Assembly (NCBI GenBank): GCA_914767715.1
Contig: OU612067.1
Span: 5,580,001-5,644,000, forward strand
Source: Membranipora membranacea
Lineage: Eukaryota > Bryozoa > Gymnolaemata > Cheilostomatida > Membraniporidae
DNA length: 64,000 bases
Direction: 5' to 3'
This document shows, piece by piece, positions 49,161 through 61,870 of the stretch (positions are counted from its first letter, which is position 1; each line of letters begins with the position of its first letter). A program made the translations under genes and the position numbers. The notes beneath the pieces are model-generated. The model saw only the letters and a list, made by a program, of their open reading frames with translations. It had not been told where the DNA came from and searched no databases.

Positions 49161-52100
49161 TAAGAAACAGAAGATTGGGCTGCCCCTAAATAGGGACGCA
49201 AGAATGTATCCTAGAGGTGAGGCCATAGAATACCTCCTAATCATAAGTGTGCAGCAAGCTGCCAAAACTGAACTGGCACTAATCGGCCATTGGCAGTGAC
49301 ACTTTGATCTTAGCCAATAGGCTGAGAAGCTGATGCAATACTGTTAGCAAACATCTAGTCTGCGAAAAAAAAAGATTTTGAATTCTAACAAAATATGATA
49401 CTGAATGTGGTTTTTACAAACAACCCTGCTATGCACCATGGTATACCATTGAGATGATTACCTTTTTATTTCTCCCTCAGCAACCATGTTGACCATGTTG
49501 TTTAGGGTACTTTTTGTATTATAGTGGAAGACTTTATTTTGTCACATGTATACTTAGCGAACAGAGGGAACAAAAAGAACAAAAGGAAGCAGGATGCATC
49601 ATGGGATACAATTAGCAAAAGCATGAGTAGACAACTCTAGAAACTAAACAACACATGAAACCTTAAAACATGTAAACTGATATTTACAACAGATCATGTT
49701 ATATTTAAATTCTCTCGATATTATACTTGATGAGATTGCTGAAAAGGAAACCTTCTATGTAGCTAACTTTAAGTCTGTAATTGCTCACACCTGCCTGCAT
49801 GGTATTATCTGCTATCAGACACCTTTAAAAGAAGACTGAAGAGGATCCATTGCTCTGCTACTGCTCTGCTCTGCCATTATCTGACATCTAAGAGCAGAGG
49901 CTGGACAACCTAGCACTGCAACACATCACAACTTTCCTGCACAGTCCTCATGTAGAGAGAATTTCTCCAAAATAGCATCACCACCCACTGAACTCTCCTA
50001 TTAGAATAATACAAACAGAAAATCTGCTCGTAGAGCAAAAAAAAAATACAGGCCATCCAAGTGTAGAACAAAATACTATCTACAACTATACAAAACAAAA
50101 TGTAACTACAGACATGTAGGGTGGTAAACAAGGGGGCTGGAGGGAACTGAACTCCACTGTCACTTGATCCGCTCAGAGGTAAACCAATGAAAGGAAGGTA
50201 AATGACCTTTGCACCTCCATATGTAAGTTGTTCGGTAGCCAATCAGGACCGCATACAAGACTTCAAAGGAAATTTGAAGACACTAGTCTGTATGGACTGT
50301 GCTCTATTACGAACCAGATGAACAGGAGGGGGGGGGCTTCTGAATCAAGGACGGCCAACTCTGAAATATACGACAATTTCAATATAAAAAATCCATTTTG
50401 CAAAATGTCAATGTTTAATTGTATAAGCGATAAGTAATGCAGCTCATATACCTTTTATTTTATTTTTCCATTTATGAGCCGTGCAGGCGATGCGATCAAC
50501 TTACCACATGATGGATATTAGAATTGGGCAATACACAAACTTCAAACCAAATTGTTGGTTTTTTTTTCAAACCAAAAAGCAAAATATCAACAACTTAGTA
50601 GGAGGCCTGTCAGAGGATTTAACTACTGATACACACTAGAGGATGAGAATGGAGAACTCAGAAGCTCCCAGAGACTTGATTTTGAGCAGAGAATTTTCTA
50701 ATCTGTACTCTAGACCCAGTGCGACAGGATCTACTCATAGAGATAAGCTACCCCAACGTACCTGGAAGTGATGTTGTGAATAATGTATACAATGTTCACA
50801 TTGTTAAGTATGATTTTGCGCTAATAAGTTGCTTGTTAATTTTTTCTTCGTTAATTTTTTTTTGTAAATGCAAATTAAACTGAAATGCAAATGCCAAAAA
50901 ACATAAGAGAGTAGCAAAGGTAAGGGAACAAACTGGGATTATTTATTAACTGGTTAACTTGCAACAAGTCGACTAATGGTGTGAAAGGACCTAAATCCCT
51001 TGGCAATGCAAAACCATAGATAATGAGTGAAATGTCCAGGGGAAGCGAGAACTGAACACATGAGGATTTAAAAGCAGATTCTCAACATATGGGTATAAGA
51101 GCAAGTCTGATATGGTTACATAAATAAAACGATTCACTTCGGGGGAGGGATCTTCATCTATCTTCCTCCATCCTCACCTATCTCCGCTCTGTCTTGTTCA
51201 AAGGAGGGATCATGAAACATAATTCAGCCTGTCGACAGCATCCACCTTGTCCTTCTCCTTGCAACAATTATTTTTTACCAATTCAACCATTGACACCTTA
51301 TACAACACATCAAAATACATTTCACTCATTATCTATGTATCATAGAGGGAGTTATTCTTTGTCACAAAAAACTGAGATCAGAAACATTGTAAGTGTGCAA
51401 TTTATGCCTCTTGTCCTATTGTCAACATCAGATCTGTGTAGGAGATTTTCTAACCTTGCTTCTCCTACGTTGCACACATAAGTATGTTCTACTTATGTGA
51501 ACCATATCTTTATTAGTCAATGTCCTGACTAATTAGCTGAGTCCATGGCCATCATTTCCCAGTATGTTTTATCATATATAATTTTTTATAAGGTCTAGCA
51601 GGAAAGCAAGAATTGGTGCTAGTATTCTCCAATTAATATATCTGCCACTAATATGCCTGGGAGGGTTTTTTGCAGTGTGTATTTGTATTTTTTCATTAAA
51701 TTAAAGCGTGATCCGTCATTTTTAATAATGTGGCATTTTGCTCCCACGGTTCTTACTTTCTTTTATTTTAATATTGTGCATGAAAATCCTCAAAACAAAT
51801 TAATATAAAAACAAATAATGTTGATTTGGACCAAAAAGTCACACAAAAAATAAGTGAATGCATAAAAATTATTTTCTGTGTTCTAATGTTTGGTTGGGAT
51901 AAAGTGATTAATTAGGTTTTATGACTTTTGTAATTGCTAGATTGTTGTTCATGGATGTACAAAATGTTAAACAATATTCATCATTCTGCTGGGATTCAAC
52001 TTTTATAATAGCACTGGGGCTAAACCGGTTAAAGGCTCTTCATTCAATCAATCCCCAGATAGACTGAGGTTCTTGGTTCTTACTCACTCTGTAACTCCAA

Positions 52101-52321
52101 AGTTTTCTCCTCAGTGGCCCTCAGATGAAGCCATAAACGCCTATATTGAGGAACATGTCACGCAGGCAGGCCTTGGTATAGTGGTGAGGTAACAGTTAAC
52201 GCTTGGCCTGCAGACTCAAAACTCATATTGGCTCCTACACACTTGATTGTTGTGAGTGACACAGCAAGCAGCATTAAAAACTGCTATGATACTGTTTTAC
52301 TAGGTTGTACACCAGAGAAAT

Positions 52322-52549
52322 TTGACAAATGATAAAAATGTTCACCAAGCGCGGAAAATTAATAACAATGACTTAGACTCGGATAGCAATTCCTCTACAT
52401 CTGAACCTACTCTGGTTTTTACAAGGAAGCCTAAATCTACGGAGGAACATATCAACCACGAGTCATATTATCGGGACAAGTTAAATGCCATTCAAAAGAA
52501 GCTGGATAGTACCGCTCACCAAACGTCTACTATCGTTAAGTTAAGTTAA
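52322..52549 (+). other. Polar open frame inside repeat cluster, possible transposon ORF remnant
   Basis: The frame reads NNNDLDSDSNSSTSEPTLVF, then KPKSTEEHINHESYYRDKLN and AIQKKLDSTAHQ. The composition (acidic-serine then helical KLN..IQKKLD) is protein-like rather than AT noise. No splice sites or homologues are recognised; it may be the N-terminal piece of a transposon protein. Confidence 0.3.
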
Positions 52550-53827
52550 GGGCACTACTAAAAACCCACAAATAATAATGGGTAACTGTAAATTGCTGAA
52601 CAGACTGAACAGACTGAACAGCTGAACAGAATTTCTCAGACAACTATTTGTTTCTTGATTCTTTACATGATTGGCTAATTTTGCACAAGCATGGACAATT
52701 CTTTATATTCTTCTCATTAAATTATTCATTTTAAGTTTGCATCCACCTTGGTTTATTCACAGCAAATTTTTCGACATTACACGACCAGTGAATGGATGAA
52801 TGGATGGAAAGTAGCCCCCCTCCCCCTATAAACAAAGCTTGTTAAGATGGAAGGTTGAGCCGGATAATGTTTCTGGTATCCAATTTCTAGAAAACCATCA
52901 GATTTTGTCATAATTGACATATTGATTGCTTCATTTGCTTGCCCTAAAGTATGTGGGTTAAAATCGCAAGTGTTGTCTCCATCCGAGGACTGAGAAATAT
53001 CAGTGCCTTAAGGGCGCGGCCGCCGTTTTCGGCAGAAGCAATAAAAGAGTACATAAAGAAACAGGTTCTGAAGCCAAGCATCGAGAGTACATACAGTGAT
53101 GGTAATCTCAAATTATTACTATGTTCACTTCAACTATTACTCATTAAATCTCTATTAGTTTTTACCACTGAAAAAGCAGCTGATGGAACTGGCTGTGGAC
53201 TCAAGCCTAGCAATGAGTAACTAATCTAATTCTCCAGGAATAATTATATTACCAATTCATACATTGCCACCTTATACAACATATTCAAATAAATTTTCAA
53301 AGTATCAAAGAGATAGTTTGTTTTTGTGTCAAAAGACTGAGATCAGAGTCACTGCCTACATTTATTTCTTGCCTCCTGTCCTATCGTCAACATCATCTCT
53401 GTGTGGGAAATTTTATATTCATCCTCTATCTGTGTTGCACAATTATTTTTCTTCTATTTATGCACACAGTATATTTAATAGTCCATGTCCTGTCTATTTT
53501 GCTGACATTTTTTTTATCAAAAACAAGGTATAGGCATAAGAGCCCTCTAAGAGACAAACACCTAAGGATCAATCCTCAATTCAAATAAACTTATCTATAG
53601 TCACTGTTTTTAACTTCTGCCTAGTCTTATCAGATTATCAAATCAAATACTATATCACCTTATCACTTTATTTCTCCGATAATTATTTGCTCAAATCACA
53701 TACATATACAAACTGCATCTTTTTCTCTCCTTTTTTATACTTTGCAGCAAAAATTATTATATAGGAAACCTCAATAACCTTCTATGTTGCAGGAAACTGG
53801 CTTATATAGTAATTTCCCCCCTTTTCT

Positions 53828-53880
53828 ATGTGTCAAGGGTCATAGAGAGGTCATAGAGAGGTCATAGAGAGGTCACAGAG
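53828..53880. repeat. Minisatellite, 13-bp unit
   Basis: Four adjacent copies of GTCATAGAGAG-type units, the last with CACAG, lie within the R2 cluster. Confidence 0.8.
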
Positions 53881-56275
53881 ATATCAACGATAAGTCACAC
53901 AGAGGTAGTAGAGAGGTTATTGTTGCCAGAACTAAGGATTTCCAGCTAAAAATCTTCAATCTCAAGTGCTTCCCACAGTTGAGTAAAATTATTTAGTCTT
54001 GCAGTCGCCTGCAAATAACACAGCACTGCCTGTTATGCAAGCTTATTTAAAATAGTCCTGCTGACATTTACCTAATAATTTGTGCATGGTGTAACGTGAT
54101 AATGAGTAGGATGTTTTATCATATCTAATTTTGCAGATGGTCTACCAACAAAGCAATCATTGGTACAAGTACTCTCCCATTAAAGTCTCTGACACTAACA
54201 TACCTGGGAAGTGACGATGTGGACATGAAGCTTTTTGTTTTTCAGTAAGCTTATTAGCCTGTCAATAGACGTCTGTTGTCAAGGCGACCACATTATTTAC
54301 TAGGCGTGCATTCAGGCGAATGAAATGGCACTAAAAATTATTTTTAGCCAATAATAGAGGCGACCAAGTCTGATGAAAACAGCTTTACAACAGCGATTCG
54401 AATAAACACATTAATCACAATTTTACCATGTTTGTTATTGAGTAATGGCTGGTGACCTTGAGTTCTTTGCTGCTGTCCTGTTATCATAACCTTGACGCCT
54501 AGAATTAAATCTCTTAGCCACTTGTTAGGCGTGCTATTATTAAGGGGTCCAAAATTAACTCAAGCAGGTTTTATCACGACCAGGTTTTATTGAGTGCCTC
54601 TCCTTCAATAAATGCCTATAAATCATTTATTGAATTATTATATTGGACGTGTATTAACCAGCGAATAAGCTTAGTGTGTATTTGTTTTTTCTTCATCAAA
54701 TTTTATTCAGATCCATCATTTTTAATAGCGCTGCCTTTTGCTCCTGCAGTTCTTACTTTCATTTTTTTCAGCATTGTTCATTAGAAGTCTTCAAATTAAT
54801 TAATATAAAGTGAATAATACTGATTTGGACCTGCAAGTCACAATTGCAACAATATGGGTGATCTCATAAGAATAATCTTCTATGCTCTAATGATTGGTTT
54901 GGATTAATTGATTAATTAGGTTTTGTATTGTATTTGTATTTGTTAGATTGTTGGTCAAATATGTGAAAAATGTTAAACAATATTCCTCATTCTGGTGGGA
55001 TTCAACTGTTATATCAGCACTGCGATTGAACAGGTTAAATGCTGAAGCTGTCTACTTAGTTACCCTTGGCTGAAGCCATAAAGGAATACATTCTGTGGCA
55101 GGTCATACAGACGAGCCTTGTCATAGCAACAATGACGCAGGAAATTCACATACACTGCATGTTTATCAAAATTCAATACTATGTTTATTTTAGCTTTTAC
55201 TCATTATATCTTTATTAGTTTTTACCCTCGATGAAGCTGATGGAACTGGCTAATGGCTCTGGCTGGTATTTGTACTTTCTTTATTAAATTAGACCATGAT
55301 CCGTCATTTCTAATAATGTGGCATTTGCTCTCATGGTTCTTGCTTTCCTTTTTTTAATAATATTGTTCATAACAATCCTCAAGATAAATTAATATAAAAC
55401 AAAAAATGTTTATTTGGACCTGATAGGCACAGTGACAAAAATTTTGATGATTTCATACGAATTATTTTGTGTTTTTATTTTTAATATTATTTTATTAATT
55501 CATTAACTAGGATTTATGACTTTGTAATTGCTAGATTGTTGTTCAGGGATGTATAAAATTTTAAACAATATTTAATATTCTGCTGGGATTTAACTGTTAT
55601 AAAAGCACTGGGACTGAACAGGTAAAATATTCTTCATTAAATCTATCCCCTGATAGACTGAGGACATAGGCTCCTACTCAGTCCGTAGACGAGGGTAAAG
55701 GTTCATTGCTATGTTTCCTTAACATATTACTTATTAAATCTATTTTAGTTTTTACCACTGACTAATTATTCCAAATATATTATTATTATACTTTTCAAAT
55801 TTATTGAACACTACCACACAGTATAGATAAACGGGAGGACAACAGTTCCACCGATATCGACTTGCTGATAAGTCTTATAGGGATATGGAGGTACTCCGTA
55901 CTACCACAATTAGGATCAGCACAGCTCTAATGCCGCTGGTTGATTGCCATCCCGCAAAATACCATACTCATGAACTATCAATAGATATTCTACTTTAACA
56001 CCTTGCAAGATAAAAGCTGAAACTCAATTCAAGAGAAGATACTGACAAGTCAGGCGCAAAATTTGCACTATACTGGAAGTTGATGATCATGATGGAAATG
56101 AGTCTTTTACAGCACATGTCTACAACACTACCCTCTTCTTCTAGTAAACTAAATCAAGAGTGTCCTTAAGTATTTGTTCTAAAGTACTTGTATCTATTCA
56201 AACGCCGCTAAACCGAGCCGTTCAGAGGAGATGTAAAGAAGTGCTGATAGAAGGAACAGTCCGGATTAAGTTGGG

Positions 56276-56486
56276 AGTAGGAGGTGGCTCAGTTAGTTAG
56301 AGCGCCAGTCATTTAGCATGCAAATGTTGAAGGTCGTGGGTTCAAATCCCACTGCTGCAGTCCATTGACTACTGGCTCTCAGGCTTGCTCCGACCTGCAG
56401 ATGTTGCGGCCTAGCACCTAATATTTTGCCGTCAATTTTTGGGATGTGGCATGTGAAATGACAACCTGTTTTCAATCAACCAACAA
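56276..56486 (+). mobile_element. tRNA-derived SINE, family A, copy 1
   Basis: Head GGTGGCTCAGTTAGTTAGAG (A box) and GTGGGTTCAAATCCCAC (B box) is nearly a complete tRNA. The body continues CCATTGACTACTGG, TGCTCCGACCTGCAGATGTTG and ends TTTTCAATCAACCAAC. The copy at 61433 has the same ends. The tRNA part is followed by SINE body, so it is not a free tRNA gene. Confidence 0.88.
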
Positions 56487-56806
56487 TGCTGAAAACGTTC
56501 AGGTGTCTGGTGTCTCTTGTAATTCCTGACATTTAACCACTGAATCTACTCCTCTCACAAACCCTAATTTTGGATGTAATACATGACCAAGATTGCGAAA
56601 GGCAGTTGACCTGCATATGTTTACCAACTAGAAAACAAGATATTTGAGTGAGAAAAGACATTGGCAGTTAATCAATCACCAAGGAGGAATTATGGAATGA
56701 ATTTGTCTCGATTGTTGGTCCATTGAGAATAGGAGTCACAACTGAAGGTCATGGCAGAATCGCTTTCTAAAAAAGATCTCAAACTAGCTAAGCTGATGCA
56801 GCAAAA

Positions 56807-57006
56807 ATAGGTCGTTACACACATCTCAGTACCAAACAAATTAATCATCGACAACATCCAACCTCAAAAAATAACACAATTATACAACCAAGCATCAACA
56901 AGCAAAGACCCAACAACTGCGTTCTTCCAACCCCAATTTTCAATGATGACTGACAAGTCAGGAACACCATCATCATGCAATCAAAGGAACACTCCTACAC
57001 ACTGAA
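56807..57006 (+). other. Polar open frame, possible retroelement gag/ORF1 remnant
   Basis: The frame gives VVTHISVPNKLIIDNIQPQK, then ITQLYNQASTSKDPTTAFF and a Q/T/S-rich tail. Codon composition (many ACA, CAA, CCA) differs from flanking AT-rich DNA. No catalytic motif is seen and it ends without splice sites. Confidence 0.25.
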
Positions 57007-57009
57007 CTG

Positions 57010-58350
57010 AGTCCATTAAAACAAATTGTGACATCCACAGTCACTTCAATCAAGACAAGATTGGAAAGCACATTATGAGACCAAGTGCAAAGTCACTGTG
57101 AAGGAACACAGCCTGAGGCTCCACCAAAAGTTCAATTGGTAAATGACTATAGCACCGATTGCTTCTCACCAGAGACACCATCTCTACTGGAGATTAAATT
57201 TCCGGTTGCCGGTTGAGCCCCTGACCTCTCATACTCATAAACAGAGGGAATGGTAAGAGGTGGATCAGCAGTTTTTTGTGTATAAGTGGTTATTATTTAG
57301 CTAACTGAACAGAGGTTGACTACAAAGACCATGTGCAACTGAACAAACTTATGACCAAGGTCAAACACTCAATACTCAAGGTCAAACACTCAATACCACT
57401 GCTTTCATTACTACACAATACAGGTACATTTATGATTACAGAGATGACAGCCCTTTCCTGCCAGTCATAGTGCACCGGGTGGTTTTAAGTTCAACATGCA
57501 TTAAAGATGATTTAATAGATCGATAAAATTGCAAAAGCTCAAATCAGTACACCAAAAAAACAAGACATTGATAGATTGATTGAATGATATGAGATGATGA
57601 ATAGAATGTCATACTTGAACAACATGAAGGGCTTCAACAATAATACCACTGCAAGATATTCAGTGCAATGACCATGTCCAAACTGTGAACATGGGACACA
57701 AGACAGTTTCCTCGCAATGATTAAGATTGCCCAATAAAACATTAAGAAGAAAAAAACAGCGAGGAGTTTTGTTGTGTGCAAAATTATGAAGTCATTCAGT
57801 TTCGTAGATACACTTTGCAAAAAAAGAGAGAAACTTTGTTGAGCTGTGACATTGGTTTTGACATGATTACCATACTCACCACGCTATATAAGGTCAATTA
57901 CAATGTGAGCATGTTGAAGGAAGGGGAACCAGATAACATGCCAGTGAGTTTACACTTGATCATCAAACAAAAAGAGTATATTGGCCTGAAAGACAAAGAA
58001 AGAAGTATCCAGTTATTGTGGTGGGAACAGCAGGACTAATATCATGAGCAGAATGTGTTTCTTTGTGTGGAAAAAATCCTCTCGCTCCAATTATTTCATA
58101 TTTCTTGGCAAAAAAACATACTTTGACAAGGTAGTTCATCAAATAAGAAACCATCACATTCCTGTCGAACTGAGTCATCGCCAGCAAGGAAATAAAAAAA
58201 AAGACACTTCAGATTTAAAATCAGCGAGCATTTCCAAATCTTAGATAAAAACACAAAACGACAATGCTCAAGGCAGCATTTCCAGGGCAAAATAAGGTGT
58301 GAAATTGTGAAATGTTATCGATCAAAGCCAGTCTAGAACCCAAGATAGCT
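57010..58350. other. Intergenic, no gene recognised
   Basis: AT-rich DNA. Open frames on both strands in 57.5-58.3 kb lack splice signals or recognisable motifs and are left out. Confidence 0.35.
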
Positions 58351-58365
58351 CCATCTTATCGCCAG

Positions 58366-59145
58366 AACATTGTTGGCAGAAGCTGAACAAAGACTATTGA
58401 GCTGACAAGATCACCGTAAGACATGTGTTGAAAAAATAAGGGCCGAGCAAAAATAGCTGCATAAATATGCTCTACCAAATGAATTAGTCTCACCACATCT
58501 GGGTAGGCACAATAGCGAAGAGATAAAACCTTACCATGCTTCTCTATTTTTATTTCCCCACATACCTGTTCAGCTAGATAATACATAATTTAAGCAGAAA
58601 GCATTCTATCCTTCGATCCATCCAGCATTGACATACAGGGAAATGAACTTGTCTGTAGGTAAGCTAAGAAATGGGAATTCGAGGACAGGCTTGATGAGCT
58701 CCATCTACATGTAAGATCCAAAACTGAACTGTGATGAAGTTTACTTAATCAGATCCAATTCCATTATTATCATCATGGTATGAACAATGAGCTCATCCAA
58801 AATCCAGTTGTTGTGCATAATGAGTGCATCCCAGATAACAAAAACAATGTGTTGATTAGATTCCAAATTTAGTAGTCTTGATTTGCTGCGAGAAGAGTTT
58901 TCCGGAGTTGTCTGTTCTTTCTCATGAAATTGTCAGTATCAGTATGACTTGCAGAATTACAATTTTGTAGAATGTTCTTATACCCGGTACAGACTGGTAT
59001 TGAGATAGGAGAAATCTATGATGGATACTTTGTGACTGATTTAAACTTACCGCCTTCTTTCTCTAATCCAACAAACTTGATCTTATTAGCCTCATGATTT
59101 GCAATCTTCTTCAGTCTGCTTATTCTGTAGACTTGAAGGCAAAGC
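58366..59145 (-). other. Candidate exons of an unrecognised minus-strand gene
   Basis: Minus-strand 59145-59051 lies between ATGCAG and GTAAGTTT and encodes LCLQVYRISRLKKIANHEAN followed by KIKFVGLEKEG. It can join in phase, after an AG, to an open frame at about 58570-58356 (EQVCGEIKIEKHGKVLSLRY, then hydrophobic LIHLVEHIYAAIFARPLFF). The consensus donor and helical, charged peptide favour a real exon at 59051-59145; the second part is weaker. I recognise no family. Confidence 0.3.
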
Positions 59146-59412
59146 CTGCATGATTGGGTGAAACAGGAGTACCGATAGAGATTTCCAAACACAAATGTCA
59201 GTATGATAAAATGTCAATAATTTCATGATGATTCATTGAGCTTAAAGTTTTCATTATTACATGTCCCAAGATCTATCACTTTTCAGTACCCAAATCGACC
59301 CTGTCATATTAAAAATCATTCAGCAGGTATGGATCAATAATAAAAGTACATTTGGGATAGGCCATTTGTTCGGATAGTCTGCTTACTCTGAGGACACCTG
59401 GGTTCTCTTAGC

Positions 59413-60065
59413 TTAAGTCTCTGTAAGGTTAAACACTTTCTCTGCAAGCTCTTCACCCAGACCTTTCAGTTTCTCTGGGTTTGGTGTGATGTCATCTCCT
59501 TCTCCAATTCTAGCTTTCCCGAAGCGTCTATTATCAACAGGATTGTGTCGAATGGGTTCATGTGGATTATTTAGTACAGGTTTTACGGGCAACTTACAAG
59601 ATTTTGGAGTAGGCCCTTTAATTTGGCTCTTATACTGCCAGAAGCTGTCCATAGAAGGTTCAAATATCCACATCTTTGTTGGCGGAGCTTCAGCATCAGA
59701 ATCAATGACAGTAGGTATTACTGGCTCTCCAGCGTTTTCTACAGAATCAAAAAGATATACAGGAAATGATAATCAACATTTTAGGTACATAATTGGCTGG
59801 GTTGGCGTTTATGAAGCTTAGCTACTAAGTTACTATTTGATTATATCATGTTCGAAATGAGCGATGAATATCAATGAAGTGTTGAATTTGGGATGCCTGC
59901 CTGTATAATAAACTTAACATGGGCTATGATTTGTTTAAAGTAATTGATCGTGGATTTTAATTTGAAGGCATACTTACCTTCATAATCACCATCATCTGAC
60001 GAGGAAAAGTCGCCATCTACAACTAGTGGGGTCCTTGGAATAAACGCACAATATTTGATATTCAT
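59413..60065 (-). CDS. Uncharacterised protein, C-terminal part (two exons, 137 aa as modelled)
   Basis: Minus-strand exons 59978-60065 and 59413-59738 join in phase across GTAAGT..TGTAG. The second ends at TAA 59413-59415. Residues: an ATG start (60065), PRTPLVVDGDFSSSDDGDYE, an acidic serine-rich stretch that could be a CK2-type phosphorylation region, then SDAEAPPTKMWIFEPSMDSF, PHEPIRHNPVDNRRFG and a helical end ELAEKVFNLTE. There is no signal peptide or TM. The compositional signature and clean splice sites make it a real coding region, but I do not recognise the family. Upstream exons at 60261-60363 and 61268-61409 may belong to it; the junction between them and 59978-60065 does not resolve in phase, so the start given here is provisional. 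Confidence 0.5.
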
Positions 60066-60171
60066 AAAATTCCTCAAATTTTTTTAGATTTTGTAAGCCG
60101 CATTTTAGTATTGTGTTAAGAACTTCAGTGTTGATAACCAGTACATACAGATTCGCAATCTTTCAGAATAC

Positions 60172-61409
60172 CGGGTGAGGAGCTTGATTCACAGCTGGAC
60201 CAACCCACTGAAAAATAGGCCACTGTCTTTTAATATGGGTTTCTCGAGAGATCAAATTACCTGATGAAGACATTTGTATCGAATAGTTATGGTATATCCT
60301 GTGAATGACACAGGTTGTAGACTGCTGATGATTTTATTAAACATCTCCAGTATTCTGGTAATCCTGTAACATGGATTGATGCGTTACAATACATGTGAGA
60401 AAGGTGTAATGTGGTTACAACAAGGTTGACATTATGCATAAAACAAGATCATAATGACATTGTATGGAAAAGTTATGGTATTACATAGCACACAAAATTA
60501 ACATTGAACATTAGGCCACTCCAAGTTATCACCTTGATCTAGATGACAGTTTGAAGACTTTTAGGTGGAGGGAAGTGTTTTTTTTATATTTTAGCCCTAT
60601 AAAACATCTGGAGTTAAAACATTTTTTATTTTATCTATATACCCTAGCCTCAAATGGCTGCAATTGTTTTTTTCATTTTCTCTTACATACACAACTCTTG
60701 AATGGTTGAGCCTGCCACCTCATGAGTGTTTGATAATGCAATGCCACTAACTCACATTGCAAGCCATCTGAGCACTAAATCTAGTATAAAGCATTATGAT
60801 ATAAACAGTTCAGTAGGCTGCCTGATATAACCATGGGGATCACATCTGGCTAAAATAAAAATGCCAAAAATGATAATAGTATGTCTGAAAATGCAACTGA
60901 AAACGAATAGCTGTGATACCACAGAAAACAGTGTCGACATGTAGTGTAATGAGATGAAATGTAATGTATCATGTATGTTTGTATTATGCATGTATCAGTA
61001 AGTTATTAAACTGTAGGAATATGAAAGTAAGAACCACTGACAATATGGATTAGAGCTCTTGGCTGAAAGATGTCCTTTTGATATCTATTGTGACCACAGA
61101 ATTATAATTGTGACTAGTGACAGTAAAATGCATGAAAAGCTTTCACCATTGTAAGGAAAGCGATGACTCGCAGTTAGAAACAAAGATTATTAGATAAAGC
61201 GGTAAATATATCATGAACGCAGTTTTAGAACAAAAGTGGGCTTTTTCAATGCTATGACACCGATTACCAGACCCCTAACGCCAAGCGCAACTCCCACGAT
61301 AACAACGTTGCACAGATATTATCATTGGAACCAATTAGTGGTATCACGTGGATCATTTCTGGGTATCGATATTGAAGAGCTACTTTCTTAATTCTGAGGA
61401 GATATACAC
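60172..61409 (-). CDS. Candidate internal exons of an unrecognised gene (partial)
   Basis: Minus-strand exons 61268-61409 (VYLLRIKKVALQYRYPEMI then HVIPLIGSNDNICATLLSWE) and 60261-60363 (ITRILEMFNKIISSLQPVSF then TGYTITIRYKCLHQ) join in phase, giving RLALGVW-ITRILEM. A possible 36-nt exon at 60172-60207 (WVGPAVNQAPHP) follows in phase 0. Splice signals are good (TTTCAG / GTAATC; GTTACAG / GTAATT). The peptide looks like a folded alpha/beta domain, but I cannot name it. These exons probably precede 59413-60065 in one gene; a missing or misread exon would explain the phase clash. The 5' end would lie beyond 61.4 kb. Confidence 0.45.
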
Positions 61410-61432
61410 CTGAAAGTAAAAGAAAAGGAGTA

Positions 61433-61693
61433 GGAGGTGGCTCAGTTGGTTAGAGCGCTGTCCTTTTACATGCACATGTTGAAGGTCATGGATTCGAATC
61501 CCACTGCAGTCCATTGACTACTGGGGTTTGGATGGTCCCAAGGTGTGCTCGGACCTGCCTGCAAACAGAGAGCAAATTGGCGCAGATATTGCGGCCCCTC
61601 CATTAAGGCACTACAATTTCGCCGCCCATGCTTTGGGATGTGGCGAGTCATAAGACATCTGATTATAACCAACCCATTTTTAATCAATCAACC
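61433..61693 (+). mobile_element. tRNA-derived SINE, family A, copy 2
   Basis: Head GGTGGCTCAGTTGGTTAGAG and GGATTCGAATCCCAC, then CCATTGACTACTGG, GGTGTGCTCGGACCTGCCTG, GGGATGTGGCGAGTCATAAG and the end TTTTTAATCAATCAAC. It is longer in the middle than the copy at 56276 and probably closer to full length. It begins 24 bp upstream (in transcript sense) of the candidate exon 61268-61409. Confidence 0.9.
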
Positions 61694-61699
61694 TTTAAA

Positions 61700-61870
61700 G
61701 TTTCCCCTGTGGGACTGGAATCCATGACTCCTGCAACACCATTCACCTGGGAGTTAATAGCAAGTGAGCTAAGCAATTGCACCATCACACCATACCCAAA
61801 AAAGAATAGGTTGATTGCGATAAATTGTCAAGCACACTATTCATTACTCGGAATGAGGTTCCCTCATCCT
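61700..61870 (-). mobile_element. tRNA-derived SINE, family B, copy 2 (minus)
   Basis: The reverse complement reads TGGTGCAATTGCTTAGCTCA and ATGGATTCCAGTCCCAC, the diverged A- and B-box regions of the family B element at 28862-29085. It directly abuts the family A SINE in opposite orientation, making a head-to-head composite. Confidence 0.6.

Larger units (their letters stand above)
50700..55790 (+). repeat. Cluster of related AT-rich repeats (family R2), at least three direct copies
   Basis: Copies run roughly 51566-52085, 54107-55035 and 55240-55680. Shared landmarks, in order: ATGTTTTATCATAT, TACCTGGGA/GCCTGGGA, GATCC(G/A)TCATTT, AAATTAATATAAA, GATTTGGACC, TTGCTAGATTGTTGTTCA, GTTAAACAATATT and CTG(C/G)TGGGATT(C/T)AAC. 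A second shared block (ACCTTATACAACA to CCTGTCCTAT.GTCAACATCA) occurs at 51255-51470 and 53250-53405, and a third (TTATTAGTTTTTACC..GATGGAACTGGCT) at 53150 and 55210. Copies are broken by indels. They may be fragments of one long decayed transposon family; no transposase or integrase motif was recognised. Confidence 0.7.

Noticed and set aside
51194-51481. 95-codon open frame rich in H, P and S
   Set aside because: Part of the R2 repeat cluster; the related block at 53.26 kb has a different frame, so the frame is not conserved between copies.
56281-56365. A functional tRNA gene
   Set aside because: A and B boxes are good, but the tRNA-like part runs directly into a repeated SINE body that recurs at 61.4 kb, and the anticodon arm does not fold convincingly.
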